Source: Ischnura elegans
Taxonomy: Eukaryota > Arthropoda > Insecta > Odonata > Coenagrionidae
Reading direction: 5' to 3'
Assembly (NCBI RefSeq): GCF_921293095.1
Contig: NC_060252.1
Span: 41,726,881-41,790,880, forward strand
DNA: 64,000 nt
Below the pieces are notes generated by a model that was not told the origin of the DNA, did no database searches, and saw only the letters and a program-made list of their open reading frames with translations. Positions 24,364 through 37,195 of the stretch are shown one piece after another. The position numbers and the translations under genes are program-made. Each line of letters starts with the position of its first letter. The stretch's first letter is position 1.

Positions 24364-24652
24364 AGTGGCGGTTACATATGGGGGGCGCAGAGGGCGCGCG
24401 CCTCCCCCCTTGAGGGACTGCCCGCATTACCGAACATTGCAGAATCACAATTGTAACTTTTTATATCATAACATAGCATTTTCTTGTATATTAGTTTAAA
24501 TGAATCTTAAATTTTGCATGAAACTTGACTATCACGATAAAATCACGATAAAAGTATAGGCAGCTCAAAATAACCTTTGCACCGCCCTGAGTTTTTTCTA
24601 TATCCCTTACTGGTTCTAAATCTGTTATCGCCCCCCGTTTCGTGCCGTTGCT
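24364..24652. mobile_element. Probable MITE with imperfect terminal repeats
   Basis: The left end AGTGGCGGTTACATATGGGG and the inverted right end AGCAACGGCACGAAACGGGG both place a GGGGGG-CG run exactly 16 bases from the tip. The interior is AT-rich and non-coding. No target duplication was found, so the limits and superfamily (hAT-like by style) are tentative. Confidence 0.5.
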
Positions 24653-26277
24653 AGTGACTTTTCCTGAATAAGTAAGCTTTTCCGTGCAGGGTAATATTTA
24701 TTTATTTTTATTTCATTTTAAATAAAACGACACACATACCACAAGAATATCAATTTACTTACTTTGTGCACTTACAACAACAGAAATGATTCAAAGAATT
24801 AAAATTACAAATCAAACAATAACATAACAAAACAATATACTGATATGGTGGCCTCATCCTTTGTATTTTCAATATATTTGGTTATTTTGCATTAAATTAG
24901 ATGCCGCCACGTCAGTAAACTTATTAATTGAGAAAGGAATGCGATCAATATCAGTCGATAGAGAACTTATTAAGGCGGAAAGACAGTAGATAAGGGAGCG
25001 GTTAATTTTTTATTCTTAAATCTTGAATAGGCATGCGGAGTAGGGAGAACAGGGAGGTACCCATTGATGAAGAAAAAATATCATGACTGTGGAAGTAATA
25101 ATTAAGGATATTGTAAATGAATTTAATATCTGATTCAAGTCGGAGACCTTAAGACGGAGATTTGAGTTTCTGTATTTTGTGAACTAAGTTCCAATACTGT
25201 TAAGGGTGACAAGATTATTGGGAGCAGACATGGGCCAAATTAGGGAGCGACAGGTGATAATCGGAAGAATGATGGATGCAAAGTATGATGGACATGCCTT
25301 GGTATTGGTGACCGTGATAACCGTTCATGGAATGGAAAGGGAACTACCTTCTTTCGAAAGATGACATATTCCTTTGGAAATACTAACCACCAAAGGTCAC
25401 AAAACGTTATGCAACAACCAATGAAGTACGAGGGATAGATACACCCAAAAAACTAAATACAGCAGTACTATCCTGCGTGAGCTTTACCAAGAAGCTCCAT
25501 TGGAGTACCAATCTACTTGAACCTCTAACTGAAAGCCTGCGAACTGAATGCTATGCGAGCTATTTGCCTCGTTCCTCCTCCTTTTAAAATCAATTGCCAG
25601 TGATGTGGAAATCACCAACGCGATGAATACTAAGGGAGCACATAGAGAGATGAATCAAATTTCACGCAGCATGATCACCAGGGATGGCACATATTAGCTC
25701 TATGAAGCGCGGCTAACGCAGTGTGGGGTTTTGAATGTTCTGACGAGCCTGTTGTCCAACAATCGTAATCTGGCAGCCCAACACAAGTTCCTCCCCTCAG
25801 AAACTCGCTCCGAAGCATGCGTGGCCAGGCACTATTGTGGTGGCGTCAACAGAAGCGCCTCTTCGTGCCTATTAAGCGCTTTTGTGTCGAGTCATCCTCG
25901 GTTCCACGGAAACCGGCCGCAGAATGGCGCTCTCCGTGAGAGGGAAGGCGGTCCAGAAGCGGAGGTTGGCGCGGTGGTTTTCGGTTTAGAGTTTTCCGTC
26001 CCAGTCGGTCCTTCGTTTGGCTCCGATTCGCTCCCTAACGCTGCCTAAATTCAAGCCGCACCCTTCTTGACGAGAAGGCCGTCCCCCTTTGTGCCGGGCT
26101 CAACCACCCGGATTGGACGCGGTGGACGTGCATATCAATCTGCTGCGATAGTATTGCATCCCCTCTCTCTTTTTGAAACGTTTTTAAGGAGGTTAGTGCG
26201 AGAAGCGGAATAATAACGAAGTAATGACGCACTTCTTAGTTGAATAAATACTTTACGCAAATAACACCCTAATTAAT
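24653..26277. other. Unannotated interval with a CpG-rich block (25.73-26.1 kb)
   Basis: The block at 25730-26100 is GC-rich with many CpG. It carries a 105-codon frame that resembles nothing I know and is probably chance. It directly precedes the repeat complex at 26278. Confidence 0.35.
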
Positions 26278-27515
26278 CTCTGAATTTTCTTCCGGTTATC
26301 ACCGCGTCCATTGACTTTTCTTGGGAACAGTTTCGCTGGCATTTCAGTGAGCGCCTCCAGGTGATGTTGATGGAAACTGTTGTAAACAAAAGCCAACGGA
26401 CGCCGGACGAAATCGAAGAAAATTCCCAAATGAAAATGCTCAGATTATTAAGGAGGCGAGTACGAGGAGTGTATTCACAGAAGAAGATATTTTCACAGTG
26501 ACAGCAATCTTTTTAATGGAACAAATACTTCATGAAAATTAATATAAATACAATCCCTATTAATATCTAAATTTTCTTCGGGTTCACACCGCGTCCGTCG
26601 TCTTTTGTTGGTAACGGTTTCTCTGACATTCCAGTCAGTATCTTCAAGTCGAAGGAGTTGATCGAATATGCTGCCAACAAAAGCTAACGGACGCTGTGAG
26701 AAGTACAGAATGAAGTTATTTTTAAATTTCAAGATTTTAAAAAGGAAAGTGCCACTTACTTGGAGTGGTACTAGAAATTTCAAATGATTTAAATTAAATG
26801 TGGCATCTTCGAGAAAAAAATTTTGGTATGTTATTTTTTCAACATGCTGTTTTTTATTTTAAGTTTTTAATAAGGTTAGTGCCACCTACTTGGGGTGATA
26901 CTAGCGAGAAATGCCAAATGAATTTAAATTAGATGTGACATCTTTGAGAAAAAATTACTGCTGTCATTTTTTGGTGCATCAACATGCTGTTTATATATTT
27001 TACTCTTATTGCATTAATTTTTACTTGCATAATTTATCCCAATCGTTTCCATTGACATGACTGTGTGTTATAGGTTTGAAGATATTATAAGTTCAGCGCA
27101 GATCAGAATATCTCTGCATTTTATTCGAGTTATCACCGCGTCCGTTGGCTTCTGTTGACAGCAGTTTCCCTGAAATTGCAGTCAGGTCAAAGATATTGGT
27201 CGAATTGGTTGGTTGGTTTTTGTTGACAACAGATTAGACAAATACCTTTGACCTGACTGCAATGTCGGCGGAACTGTTATCAACAAAAGCCGACGGACGT
27301 GGTGTGAACACGAAGAAAATTCGGAGATCAATAGGGATGTTATTAATATAAATGTTCATAAAGTATTTGTTCCAGCGCCACCTACTTGGTGTGGCACTAA
27401 GAGAAATTCCAAAGGTTAAATGTTAAAAGGTTAAAGGTTAAATCAAATGCAACGTCTTCGAGAAAATATTTCTTTTAGTATGTCATTTTTTGGTATATCA
27501 ACATGCTTATTTAAA
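26278..27515. repeat. Repeat complex of three palindromic modules and three direct modules
   Basis: Palindromic module X occurs three times (26278-26431, 26563-26700 truncated, 27110-27333). Its arms carry 'ttttcttcggttatcaccgc' followed by GTCCGTTGGCTTTTGTTG, and the inverted form closes it. A second module Y, beginning 'gtgccacctacttgg' and ending 'caacatgctgttt', occurs in the same direction at about 26749-26860, 26877-26993 and 27374-27515. In addition 26512-26600 is an inverted copy of 27290-27375, so the central 0.86 kb forms a larger fold-back. No transposase is visible. This could be a composite MITE cluster or a decayed long-TIR element. Confidence 0.85.
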
Positions 27516-28193
27516 ATTTATCTGTGATTACATAATGTTAATAGTAAAATTTATCCTAATTTTTATTCGAGAGCTTAGTCGGTGCATAATCATTAATTTA
27601 AACAATTAACAACCGTAAAGTCGATATTTTGGTTCAAAGCACTTTCCGGCTTGAAAGCAACTTAAGATATATCGGTCTGTCTATCAACTTAAGATATATG
27701 GTCAGCATTTAAGCTGAAAAACAAAGCTTCCGAAACCTTTCGAAACTTACCTTTAAAACTCGAACGTACAACACACCTGTAGTCATGTCGGTTGAAACGA
27801 ATGGTCTTTCAGCTTCCTAGACGCCAGGTATCCGATTTCTTCCATTATGAAGGGAGCAATGGGGCACCAATGTTTTATTTTTCTTTTCCACGAAACAGAG
27901 GAGATGAAATATTTCACACACACCCATAATAAAAAGGATATAAGTTACTTTTCAAAAACTGTTTTACATGAAATCCGAAAGCAAGTCAGCGGGTGGAAAA
28001 TATGTACAGTTTAGACCCTTGAATTGCGGTATTATTCCGTTCCGGAGTACCGATCGTAAAGCGAATGCCATCGTATGGGATTAATTACAGACAAGTAATT
28101 AGTTTAAATTACATCAGCGTGCATAAATTTTGCTGTGTTTAAGAGTTTCGTAAACAAATAAAGCTCCAAATTGTATGATGGACGAGAGCCGCC
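27516..28193. other. Unannotated interval
   Basis: Nothing recognised beyond AT-rich sequence. Confidence 0.5.
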
Positions 28194-28420
28194 CAGTTGT
28201 ACACCTTCATAAAATATGCAGAAGAAAAAATTTCTTACCCCATAATGCATAAATTCCCTACGAACAAGATATTCAATACAAGTACGTGCAATAAAAAATA
28301 GAACAGTATAACACCTTACAACGGAGCTGGGTGGAAAGAGGAAGCAAAACCATGTATTTACATACCTTTTATGATGACCGCCACTATTACCTAAGTTCCT
28401 AGGAAAACCTCATTCGCCTT
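28194..28420. repeat. Dispersed diverged repeat, copy 2
   Basis: Same-direction partner of 22150-22413, about 6 kb away. It keeps 'aagatattcaa', 'gaggaagcaaaaccatgtat', 'ccttttatgatg' and 'ctaagttcctaggaaaacct'. Confidence 0.65.
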
Positions 28421-31226
28421 CACTATTAGCCTGATAGTACTAATTGTGATAATACGTTTTGTGAGATAGTAAAATGTATAACTATAATATTTATTAGTAC
28501 AACAAAGTAAAACAAGAAATACTCAAAATGAAAAATTTAGAAATTTATTGGAGCATTAGTTGTCTTATAGCATTGTTGTCCTTTCGATCCTTTATTTTAG
28601 TCTTAATTAATTAAACTTTATTTAAATCAATTTATGTAACAGTTTCCATTGATTGGAACGTTAGAAGAATATATACTACATATTAATTTTTCATTGTAGT
28701 TCCTACAAAAATAATATTTTACAAAAAGATATCTTTGATAAGGAATAAATCCCTCAATAGAAAGAGCTGCATCTAATTCACCTTGCATAATTTTTTCCCC
28801 AAACTTAATACCAGTTATTTTTAGATATTCTTAAAAAATTCACTTCAATCTTATATTTCAATAATTTTCCGAAGCGAAGGTTAGTTTTTCTATTTTAGAG
28901 TTAAATCTCCGATACATCACTCTTGTATTGGCTTGTATTTTCCTCTACGTTCGATAAACAAATCGTAGGTATTTATAGTAAGCTTTGAATTATTTCAGCG
29001 GCTCTTCAAGATCACTGTTTTTAAATTGGATTGTCCTCAGATGAATCTACTCTTGACTGATTTTATATTCCAAAATCCATGTTTTCGTCTCTTCCTTCTC
29101 TGTTCTGGGAAGACTTCATGTATCCTCTTTGTGGGAACAGGTTTTTCAGTGACTTGTATACACCGATGCCGTTCTGTGCCGTTGACGCATTCAACAACCT
29201 TCTGCGACGTTCGCAAGGTTTACCATCCGAATACATGTCGTTCTAACAATGATTGTCAGTCAATTTAAAAGTTGAAATTGACCTAATTCGTTTCGTTTAT
29301 CCAAACCAATTTCCATTTCTTTTGCCAGCCTGGAATTAAAAAAAAAATAGTTGATCCCCTGATCAGCTAAGGTAGTTTTCATCAAATTTTTACCTTGAAA
29401 TCTCTCGATGCTGATAATTTTCAATTGTAATGCAAAATTGGAGCAATAAAAATAATTAATCCCGAACAGTGAAACGTGGAGAAAAATTACATTCCTATGT
29501 TTAAAAAAATAAATTTCCAGATTTCTACCCTAATATCGTTGAGTACTGCTTTAGTCTGAATGAGCGTTTAAATATTAACCAGTTTTATGGGTCAAAAAGG
29601 ATAATATATTCTTACTTTTTCCAACTCACTACTACTCATCTACTTATCAGTTGAATAAAGGGTCATATCTCCGGGTGAAAAATATTACCATTCTCTAGCT
29701 TCAGAATTCTTACTATGGTTTTTTTCTGAAAGTAATGTTATTCCTTCACCATTACGGTTTCTACCGACGTATTTTATCTATTTTTGCCTTATACGGTATG
29801 AATCTTAGAAGCCTGCGTTCAAAATGCCATCTGCGAAATACTCATTCAACGAAATGGACGTATCATCACGTTTAATGCACTTAAACGAGGATTTCCTTAC
29901 CTGATTTCACTGAGTCACCGAGTGAAATGAAGAATTAAGAGATTCATCAAAATCTTTCAGAAAGAAATGAGGATTTTGCTCACAATACTGCTCCTTAGAA
30001 TTTGAAAAATTCTTTGAGAAACGTACCATCTTGAGGAAAATCTCACTCTTGAGTACTAGCATAAAAGTCTTGGCTGAAATCCAGTCAGTCTGCAGACCTT
30101 GGCCGGACGAAGTGCTGGGTCTCCCGTATAATTGAACTGCTGAGAATTGCTCGATCTCCCAGCGTACGCACGACGCATATAAAAATATGCCAGGGGATGC
30201 ATAAAAGTCCTAACTAGACTCTTATCCGTTCGACTTCGGCGCTGGGAAAAGGGGAATTCGGTTCGTCTCCACTCAAGAAACCAAACAAATTTCGGCCGAG
30301 TCGTAAAAACTTAGGGGAGGTAATCAAGAAAGCACAGGTTATCCCTTCCTCCAGATTTTTTAGATGGGACATAAACAGGCGAGACCGACTTATAAGAGAG
30401 TGCACTTTTTTCGAGATACGTAGCTTTTCCTTCCAAACGAGTTTATAAGGAGGGAACTCCTCAGAGTGTAAGATGAGAGAATATGCCAGTTAGGGAAAGA
30501 ATTTTTTTTTTACTTTTCTCTTCTTCCCCCGCTTCATCGGAAGGCTTTTGCCCAATGCCATCACGTCTTGTCCTACTAGAAGAAACCTTCCCTCATCCGT
30601 CCGTCCCTTTTTCATGAAAAATTGGATTGTTTTTCCTTGCCCGCCAGAGAAAGACCCCATTCTCTTCCTTCTTTTCATCACATGTACCAATTCCCATGCT
30701 AGAGGGGGGAGGAGAGTAAAAACTTTTGTTCATCTAGATGGAGACTCGACGAAGAGCAGTTGTCCCCATTCTCCTACCCCAGTTCCCTAGTCTTTCCGTC
30801 CTTTTCCCGAGGAAAAAAAATACATTACTTGGTTCGTTATGCCCTCGGCATATGTCCCCGGGACAAACACGAGGGCGATGGAGATATGCGTCTGCTACGA
30901 GTCCTATTAAGAACCCACCCACCACCAGACTCCAAATCCCTTCCCTGCAATCCTGATAACAAATATCTCCACCCCCATCCACTGCTTGGCTTTGTCGTGC
31001 AGGAAACGGGTCTCTCCTTCAGGATAGCTCAATAGGCGATTTCGCCATTGATGTTTTTCATCGATCGATTTTAATTGATACAAATTTCGATATCAATCCA
31101 TAGGGTAGGGTAATTTAATCACCAGGTCATTTCATTGTCAAATGAACTGATGATTAAATTGTGTATAATGCTAAAAAATATAAATTATGTTACGCAAGAA
31201 TATAAAAATATGGTGCAAATTATGAT
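28421..31226. other. Unannotated interval
   Basis: Short frames on both strands at 29.0-29.3 and 30.2-31.0 kb have no recognisable motif. The 30.5-31.0 kb part is somewhat C-rich on the plus strand, which explains its several overlapping open frames. Confidence 0.4.
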
Positions 31227-33800
31227 TCGACCGAAATTGATTGCAAATTTAAATCGTTGGATGGTTGGTAAACAATGTAATGCTGATAAGCCCTCCCCAA
31301 GTGATACGAAAGAATACATACCCCACTATCTTTTCCATTCAATTTCAAGAAAGGATCTGTATTATTTCACTCCATTTAACTAAATGGAAAACTTTAAGAA
31401 AATTGAATTTTTTACCCGGTTCATACAGTTTGGTGGCGACGATTTTATGTCCCATGCGGCATTGTTTTTGATGAGAGGAGGAACTTATGAGAGTTGGCCG
31501 GAATAAATTTTTAAACGACTCGTCTCGACTCCATTTTTAAATGCAAAAGCGTAAGAAATGTCATTTCAACTTTTTACTTTGAAGCGTTTCATTACACAGC
31601 GCTAATTGATTGGGAATAAGTAAGGTAATCCTACTCACCTCTTGTTTGGGCATTAACTAATGAATTTTAATGAATAAAAGCTATTGCATTAAATCAGGTT
31701 TTATGCCCAATTTCTGTAAAAAAAAAAGTTCATCAACCTTAGAAAATGCTGCAGAGAATTACTTATTGATAGTAAAGGAAGCTTCAGGTTAAGTATTCGG
31801 ATTCAAAGAAGGTGATGGCTACGCAAGAACCACAATGAAATTGAAATTCATTATACCCGATTAGTCAAAGAAATTATATTGCAAGAACGCTTGAAAGAGA
31901 GAATAATGTGTAATAAAATTAATTAATAAAATAAATAATATAATAAATACTATAAAATGATAAATATAATAAATATGAATAATTAAACAAGCCTAAAAAT
32001 GTCTAAATCAAAATTGTTGTATGGCTGGGAGAGGGTTGAACTCGAGAAACACTCTTCGTGGCGGGTTGTTTTTTCTGGCATTTCAAAACAAGCGATGAAC
32101 TGTACATCTGCATGTCAATTTAAAATTCATTGCTTAACTCTAAATATTCTCAAATTTGTATTTTATCGGTGAAGCCTAGTTATAACGCATTTCAAATGAC
32201 ATGTTATTAGTAACTCCATGGGATAAAAGTTTTAAAATGAAAAAAAAAATCCCACAAAAGAATAGTATTTTATGCGCTTATTGGTTCTTTGCGTGGTAGA
32301 AAGGTTATATTTAAAAGAGGAAATGTATTTTTTGCATCATAAAGTATTAGTCGAATCTATTCTCGCCTTTCACACTACAAAAATTCAAGGGACTTCCCAT
32401 TAAAACTAAGATAAATCGGATAAAATTTTCAGTTTTCCGAAGATTCAAACGCTTTGAGCGATCGGAAGATATTGTTCGAATTAAATAAATCTTTATCACT
32501 TCTTGAATATGTAAGTGTTACAACTTTTCCGCATTGTCGCAACCTTGAAATATAAATTTAAACTTTTTCGCACCATGCTTTTGGGAACCAACGACAGACC
32601 ACGAATTGAATGCTGCCGAATATTGATAGATCTTATACAGCACATAGTGACCACCTAAAATCGATTGATCATAGTTAGTCGAATGACGACAACGATTGCA
32701 GCAGCGCAAATAGTGCATTAGATGTATAAGGTTTCTTACATAGTTTTCGCCGTCCGCCGTCCTCGGCCCGAAACCTTGATTTAAATTAAACACGGGCTCT
32801 AAATGGTGCCTTCATACGCACGTAAAAGTGCCGAGGATGACACGCTGCCGAACTTGCGGCGTGCTCGAATGTCTTCCACGGCGGATCGCTTGCAAGCGGA
32901 TTAAGAGGGCGCATTCGATCGGTTTTTATTGGTGATAGTTCGCTAGAAACTTATGCTACGTTCGGGAAATTTTCAGAGAACATTGATAAGACCTTGGTTA
33001 GCAGCTGCCTTTATCTCAAATTTTAAAGTTTCACCCCGGAAAGGACTTCCCATAAAAACTAAGATAAATCGGGTAAAATTTTCTAAAATACCATTTTTAT
33101 ATTATTTAAACAGGCAAATGTTTCTGAAGATCGATTAATGCTTATAATGTAATCTATCTTGAAATTTTCAAGACGATTGCGATGAGTGTTAAACCAGCCA
33201 ATTGTCACCAAAATAGACAAACTACGATCGATCAAACTTCTAGTAATCGACCTCGCTTCGCACCTGCGAGGAAAAATGACTTGATAGTATATTTTCCTTG
33301 CAAGTAGCGACGGTGGAAATAAATTCCGGAAACCTTGGCGAACATACGTTTCCAGAATTTATTTCCACCGTTATCCTTACATTCAATTTTAGTATTTCTC
33401 TCCAGAATTCATTGGTGAAAGAAAGTATTAGCCCAACATTCATTTCGCACATAAGTAATCACTTTCTTAATCACAGTCTCTTTCTTTTTCACTCTACTTC
33501 GTTTCTTCACGCAAATAGGCACGAATATCTTCGTTTAAATCTATTATTGATTTCTTCTCTATAAACCATAATGGAAACGTATTAATAAGATAACTTATTT
33601 ATCGCTTTTTCAGCTGTCAAATATCACAACACTTCCGAATAGATACGTTAAAGTAAAAATTTAACTTTTTCGCTAAACCTCAGTAGTTAAATCAATAATA
33701 AAAATTCATTTTTACCGAATTTTGATAGATTGGGTGGCTGGTATACAATGTAACAGCGGATTGACCACCTAAAATCGAGTGACCGTAGTTAGTCGAATGT
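31227..33800. repeat. Local family of diverged direct repeats
   Basis: Two short segments recur in the same orientation. Segment 1, containing 'aactaagataaatcgg' and 'taaaattttc', is at 32388-32430 and 33040-33084. Segment 2, containing 'tgaccacctaaaatcga' and 'tagttagtcgaatg', is at 32616-32686 and 33713-33800, with a weaker match at 31227-31290 ('ggatggttggtaaacaatgt'). They look like remnants of an old duplicated or dispersed non-coding element. No frame is conserved. Confidence 0.6.
33310..33371. repeat. Near-perfect 24-bp hairpin
   Basis: Arms 33310-33333 and 33348-33371 are complementary at 23 of 24 positions (the exception would be a G:U pair in RNA), with a 14-base loop. The left arm starts ACGGTGGAAATAAATTCCGG. 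The size is like a short pre-miRNA stem, but the flanks do not extend the pairing. No expression signal is evident. Confidence 0.75.
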
Positions 33801-36800
33801 CTATCGGAAAATATATTGGCGGCTTCACAAAAGGCAGTGACTACGATCTTCATGAGAAAGTATTGCATCCTATGGACAATGTTTTCGATTAATCTACCAA
33901 ATGAGCAAGCCTATCCTTTTTTCCCCTCTTTCATCCCTATAACTCTCGGGGAAAAAATATAATATCGTTCCCTTCGGAGACGTGGTCTCTTTCGGGAAAC
34001 TTTTACTGCCAAACACTCCGCCAATTCTGTCCGCATCACTCACATCTGTTACCGCTTACGAACTCAGTCTGGCAAGCTTCTCCCCCCTTCCCCCCACAGT
34101 TCTTCATAGCGCATTGGGTTCTCCTGCTTCCCTCTCTCCCACTATCGGAGGCCCAGATTCATCGCTGTTCCAACCAGGTTTCCTGGGAAAAAAATATTAG
34201 TTCATTCCCAGTTCTTCCAATCAGGCCCTAATCCCGGGCAAATGTGGACAGCAGTCACCTGCTTGCGAGGCTATAAAATATAGGAGATACACCAAAGCGG
34301 TAGAGGCCTTGACGACAAAATGCTAACAAATCTAAAAGGGAAAAGTCGATTACTCTTATACAGCTGCAAAAAAAAATTTCTGTCGGGAGGTTGAAAGAGT
34401 TTTTCCGTCATGATGACAAAACTCCCAAAGAATCTTGCTTTTAAAGGGTAGGTATAAGTAAAATTTTGTATTTTGTAATAAAATTTATCTCATAATGTCA
34501 TGTCATAATGAATAAATGTCACAATATTTTTTTAATTCTATTGCAGTGAACACAGTAAATCGTATTTCATATTATTTATTTTACAATTTTAAATTTTTTC
34601 TGGTTTTTAAAATTCCATTTTTAGAAATCCAATGAAAAATAAATGATAAAACAGAAAACAGTGATAAAGTTGACATAAAGTAATGAATATAAGGCTAATT
34701 TATTTTTGAATATCGAAAAAAGCAACTAACTGCCTCGGAAGTTGGACAAGTAATGATGGCTGAGAAGGCTAACTCTTAGGAAAGGTAAGACCTTCTACCA
34801 TTCTATTTTTCTATTTTTGAGAAAGTAGTTCACCTTCCAGAATATTATATATGTAGCTCAGTTTTCATCACAAACTGATACCAGGTGCTCCCGTATAAAC
34901 TTTCAAACTATTCCAGTCTTTGGTATTTTTATCTTCCTGAATTTTTTTTCTCAGAAACAATTTCTACTCATCCTCGCCATATTTTAAAGTGATATCAGTA
35001 CTATTTTCCATTAATCGGTGAGTAATTCCTTTATAAAAGGAATCTATATTAATATTCTATCATTTTTATATATTAAAAACGTTTTTCATTGAAAAATCAC
35101 AAAAAATGTTTATCCTGTTGAATTTTCTACACTTCCTCTCCCAATTTGATCTACTGTTCACACAACACGGACTATCTCTCATTTTGGGTTAGTTTTCCAG
35201 ACTAAATATACTCCAACCAATTGTAATTGAAATGGTTTGGTGCGGCCTGAATCACATGTTTAATTTTTCACCTCTTTTCAACGATATGTCAAATTATCAC
35301 TGAAAAAGTGCTACATAAAGCTATTGCCTTGCATCTGTAAGATTTAGAAGAATGAGAGAGGTATGTGGAGGAAATGAAAGTGGTAAAAAAAAACTTACCA
35401 TATTGGTAAGTTGTGGTGAATATTTTTAAAAGTTTGCAGTATCACAATAAACAGAAAATGTAAAATTGTGAAATTGGCACAAAAATTCCGGGTGAAATAA
35501 CCATGCAAAAATGAAAATTTCAGCCTTAACACATGGATATAAATCAGGAAAAGTAAAGATATTTAAATAAATCTGGGCAGAAAACCAACCAAGTTTTTAA
35601 AAATTGTTGGAAGGCATAAATTATGTACATATTATTTATAATTTTCTGATATGCAAGCTGATCCAAATGGAATAATATAAAGTCAATAAAAGATTAACAT
35701 TAAAAAATGGCCAAAAAAATGAATATTTTAACGCAATTATGATACACAAAGGAAAATTTAACAAATATTTTTATCGGAAGTAAAAATCTTAGGATACGTC
35801 GGAAAAGCAAAAATTCTAATTTGAGATAAACAGCTCCTGGTGAAGAAACCGTCAAAAAAATTAAAAAAGCATTGATAATTTCCCTCATTACAAGGAAAAT
35901 TTCTCGATTAAAGTAAGGATATGAAAATAATTTTAAATGTTCTGTGAATGATAACTATTCAAATAAGGAAGTTTGTCGGAAACAGTATTTTATATTTCAG
36001 TTAAGATTTTCAGATCCGAGAAACAGCACTACATAATTGTTATTGAAAATTTGCATAAAGTAAAATTCACCCAAAAATTTGATTGTTATTAAAAAACCTT
36101 GAAATATGTATAGGTGGTATATATATAGTGATAATAAACTTTAAGATCGAAATCATTTTTAATTAAAACGTGTAGTGAACACAATCCATCTTCAAAATGC
36201 AGGAAGTAATGATAAAAAATCATTATTTTTAAATGAAATATGCAGGGGCAAAAAGAACAAAAAATGATGTGTAAAAATTATATACCATATGCTACACAAT
36301 TAACAAATGAATTTCATTATTATTATAAATCTTGAAAAACTGGTCCTGAAGTGAAATAAAGTCAGGTTGACTTAAAGATATCCGTTTTTTAAAGTGTCAA
36401 AAAAAATATTTCAGCCTTTATACATAATATGATGCTCTGGGGATGAAATAAAGCAAATTTAGATAATATTTTGGAAAATATGAATTAATTTCACTAAAAT
36501 TTCAGACAGTGGTAAACAGCCAGAAATGAAATAATATGGAGGTCATTCAAAATTAGCAGGCAACAGTATAAAATCGAACATTTAAAAGGAAAAATTTTAT
36601 GCAAATACGTATCATTTTAAAAATTTTTTTTAATTTTTGCTTGAAGGCAAAAATTTCGTACAATCCCAGGATAAGTAAAAATTCCAATTGGACTTGAACA
36701 GTTCGTGGTGGAGATACCATTCTAAAAAAATCTCTTTCCTCCATAGCATATAGTCGTTTAAAACTTTGGTTTAATATGATTTCAAAGAAATATTCGGCTG

Positions 36801-37195
36801 TATCAATCATTGTATTACATAAAATAGTTACTAAAATATAACAAGGTATAATTATAAATATAACACATACATTGAATGGGCATTCCCGAATAAGTCAACA
36901 TTGTTCTATACATCTTTAACTATACATTGTGTGTGTTTTTAATTATAATTCTTCATAAAAATACGTAGAAAGACCTATTTTCTGCCTGCCTTTCAACATG
37001 CATAGTTTGTATCGGAAATAGTATTATCTATTGAAATACTTTTACTATTTTCTGGTCGTAACCCGACCGGAATAAGATTAAGAATGATAAAGTATTAACT
37101 ATTTACTAAGAAAGTAATTATGTGCCCTGGCCAATTTTTATTGCTCATTTAAGTGTTTGCCTTAATATTTTTTTTTTAATGCTCTTGTGTTTTAG
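33801..37195. other. Unannotated, very AT-rich interval 5' of the hAT relic
   Basis: From 34.4 to 36.9 kb the DNA is strongly AT-rich with loosely recurring phrases. For example, 'aaaattctaatttgagataaacagc' near 35815 and 'aaaattccaattggacttgaacagt' near 36680 are each followed by 'tcctggtgaagaaaccgtc' or 'tcgtggtggagataccatt'. A degenerate repeat is likely. I saw no BED finger or 5' exon for the hAT relic. Confidence 0.45.

Noticed and set aside
25731-26048. 105-codon frame in a CpG-rich block
   Set aside because: No domain or splice context; lies beside a repeat complex.
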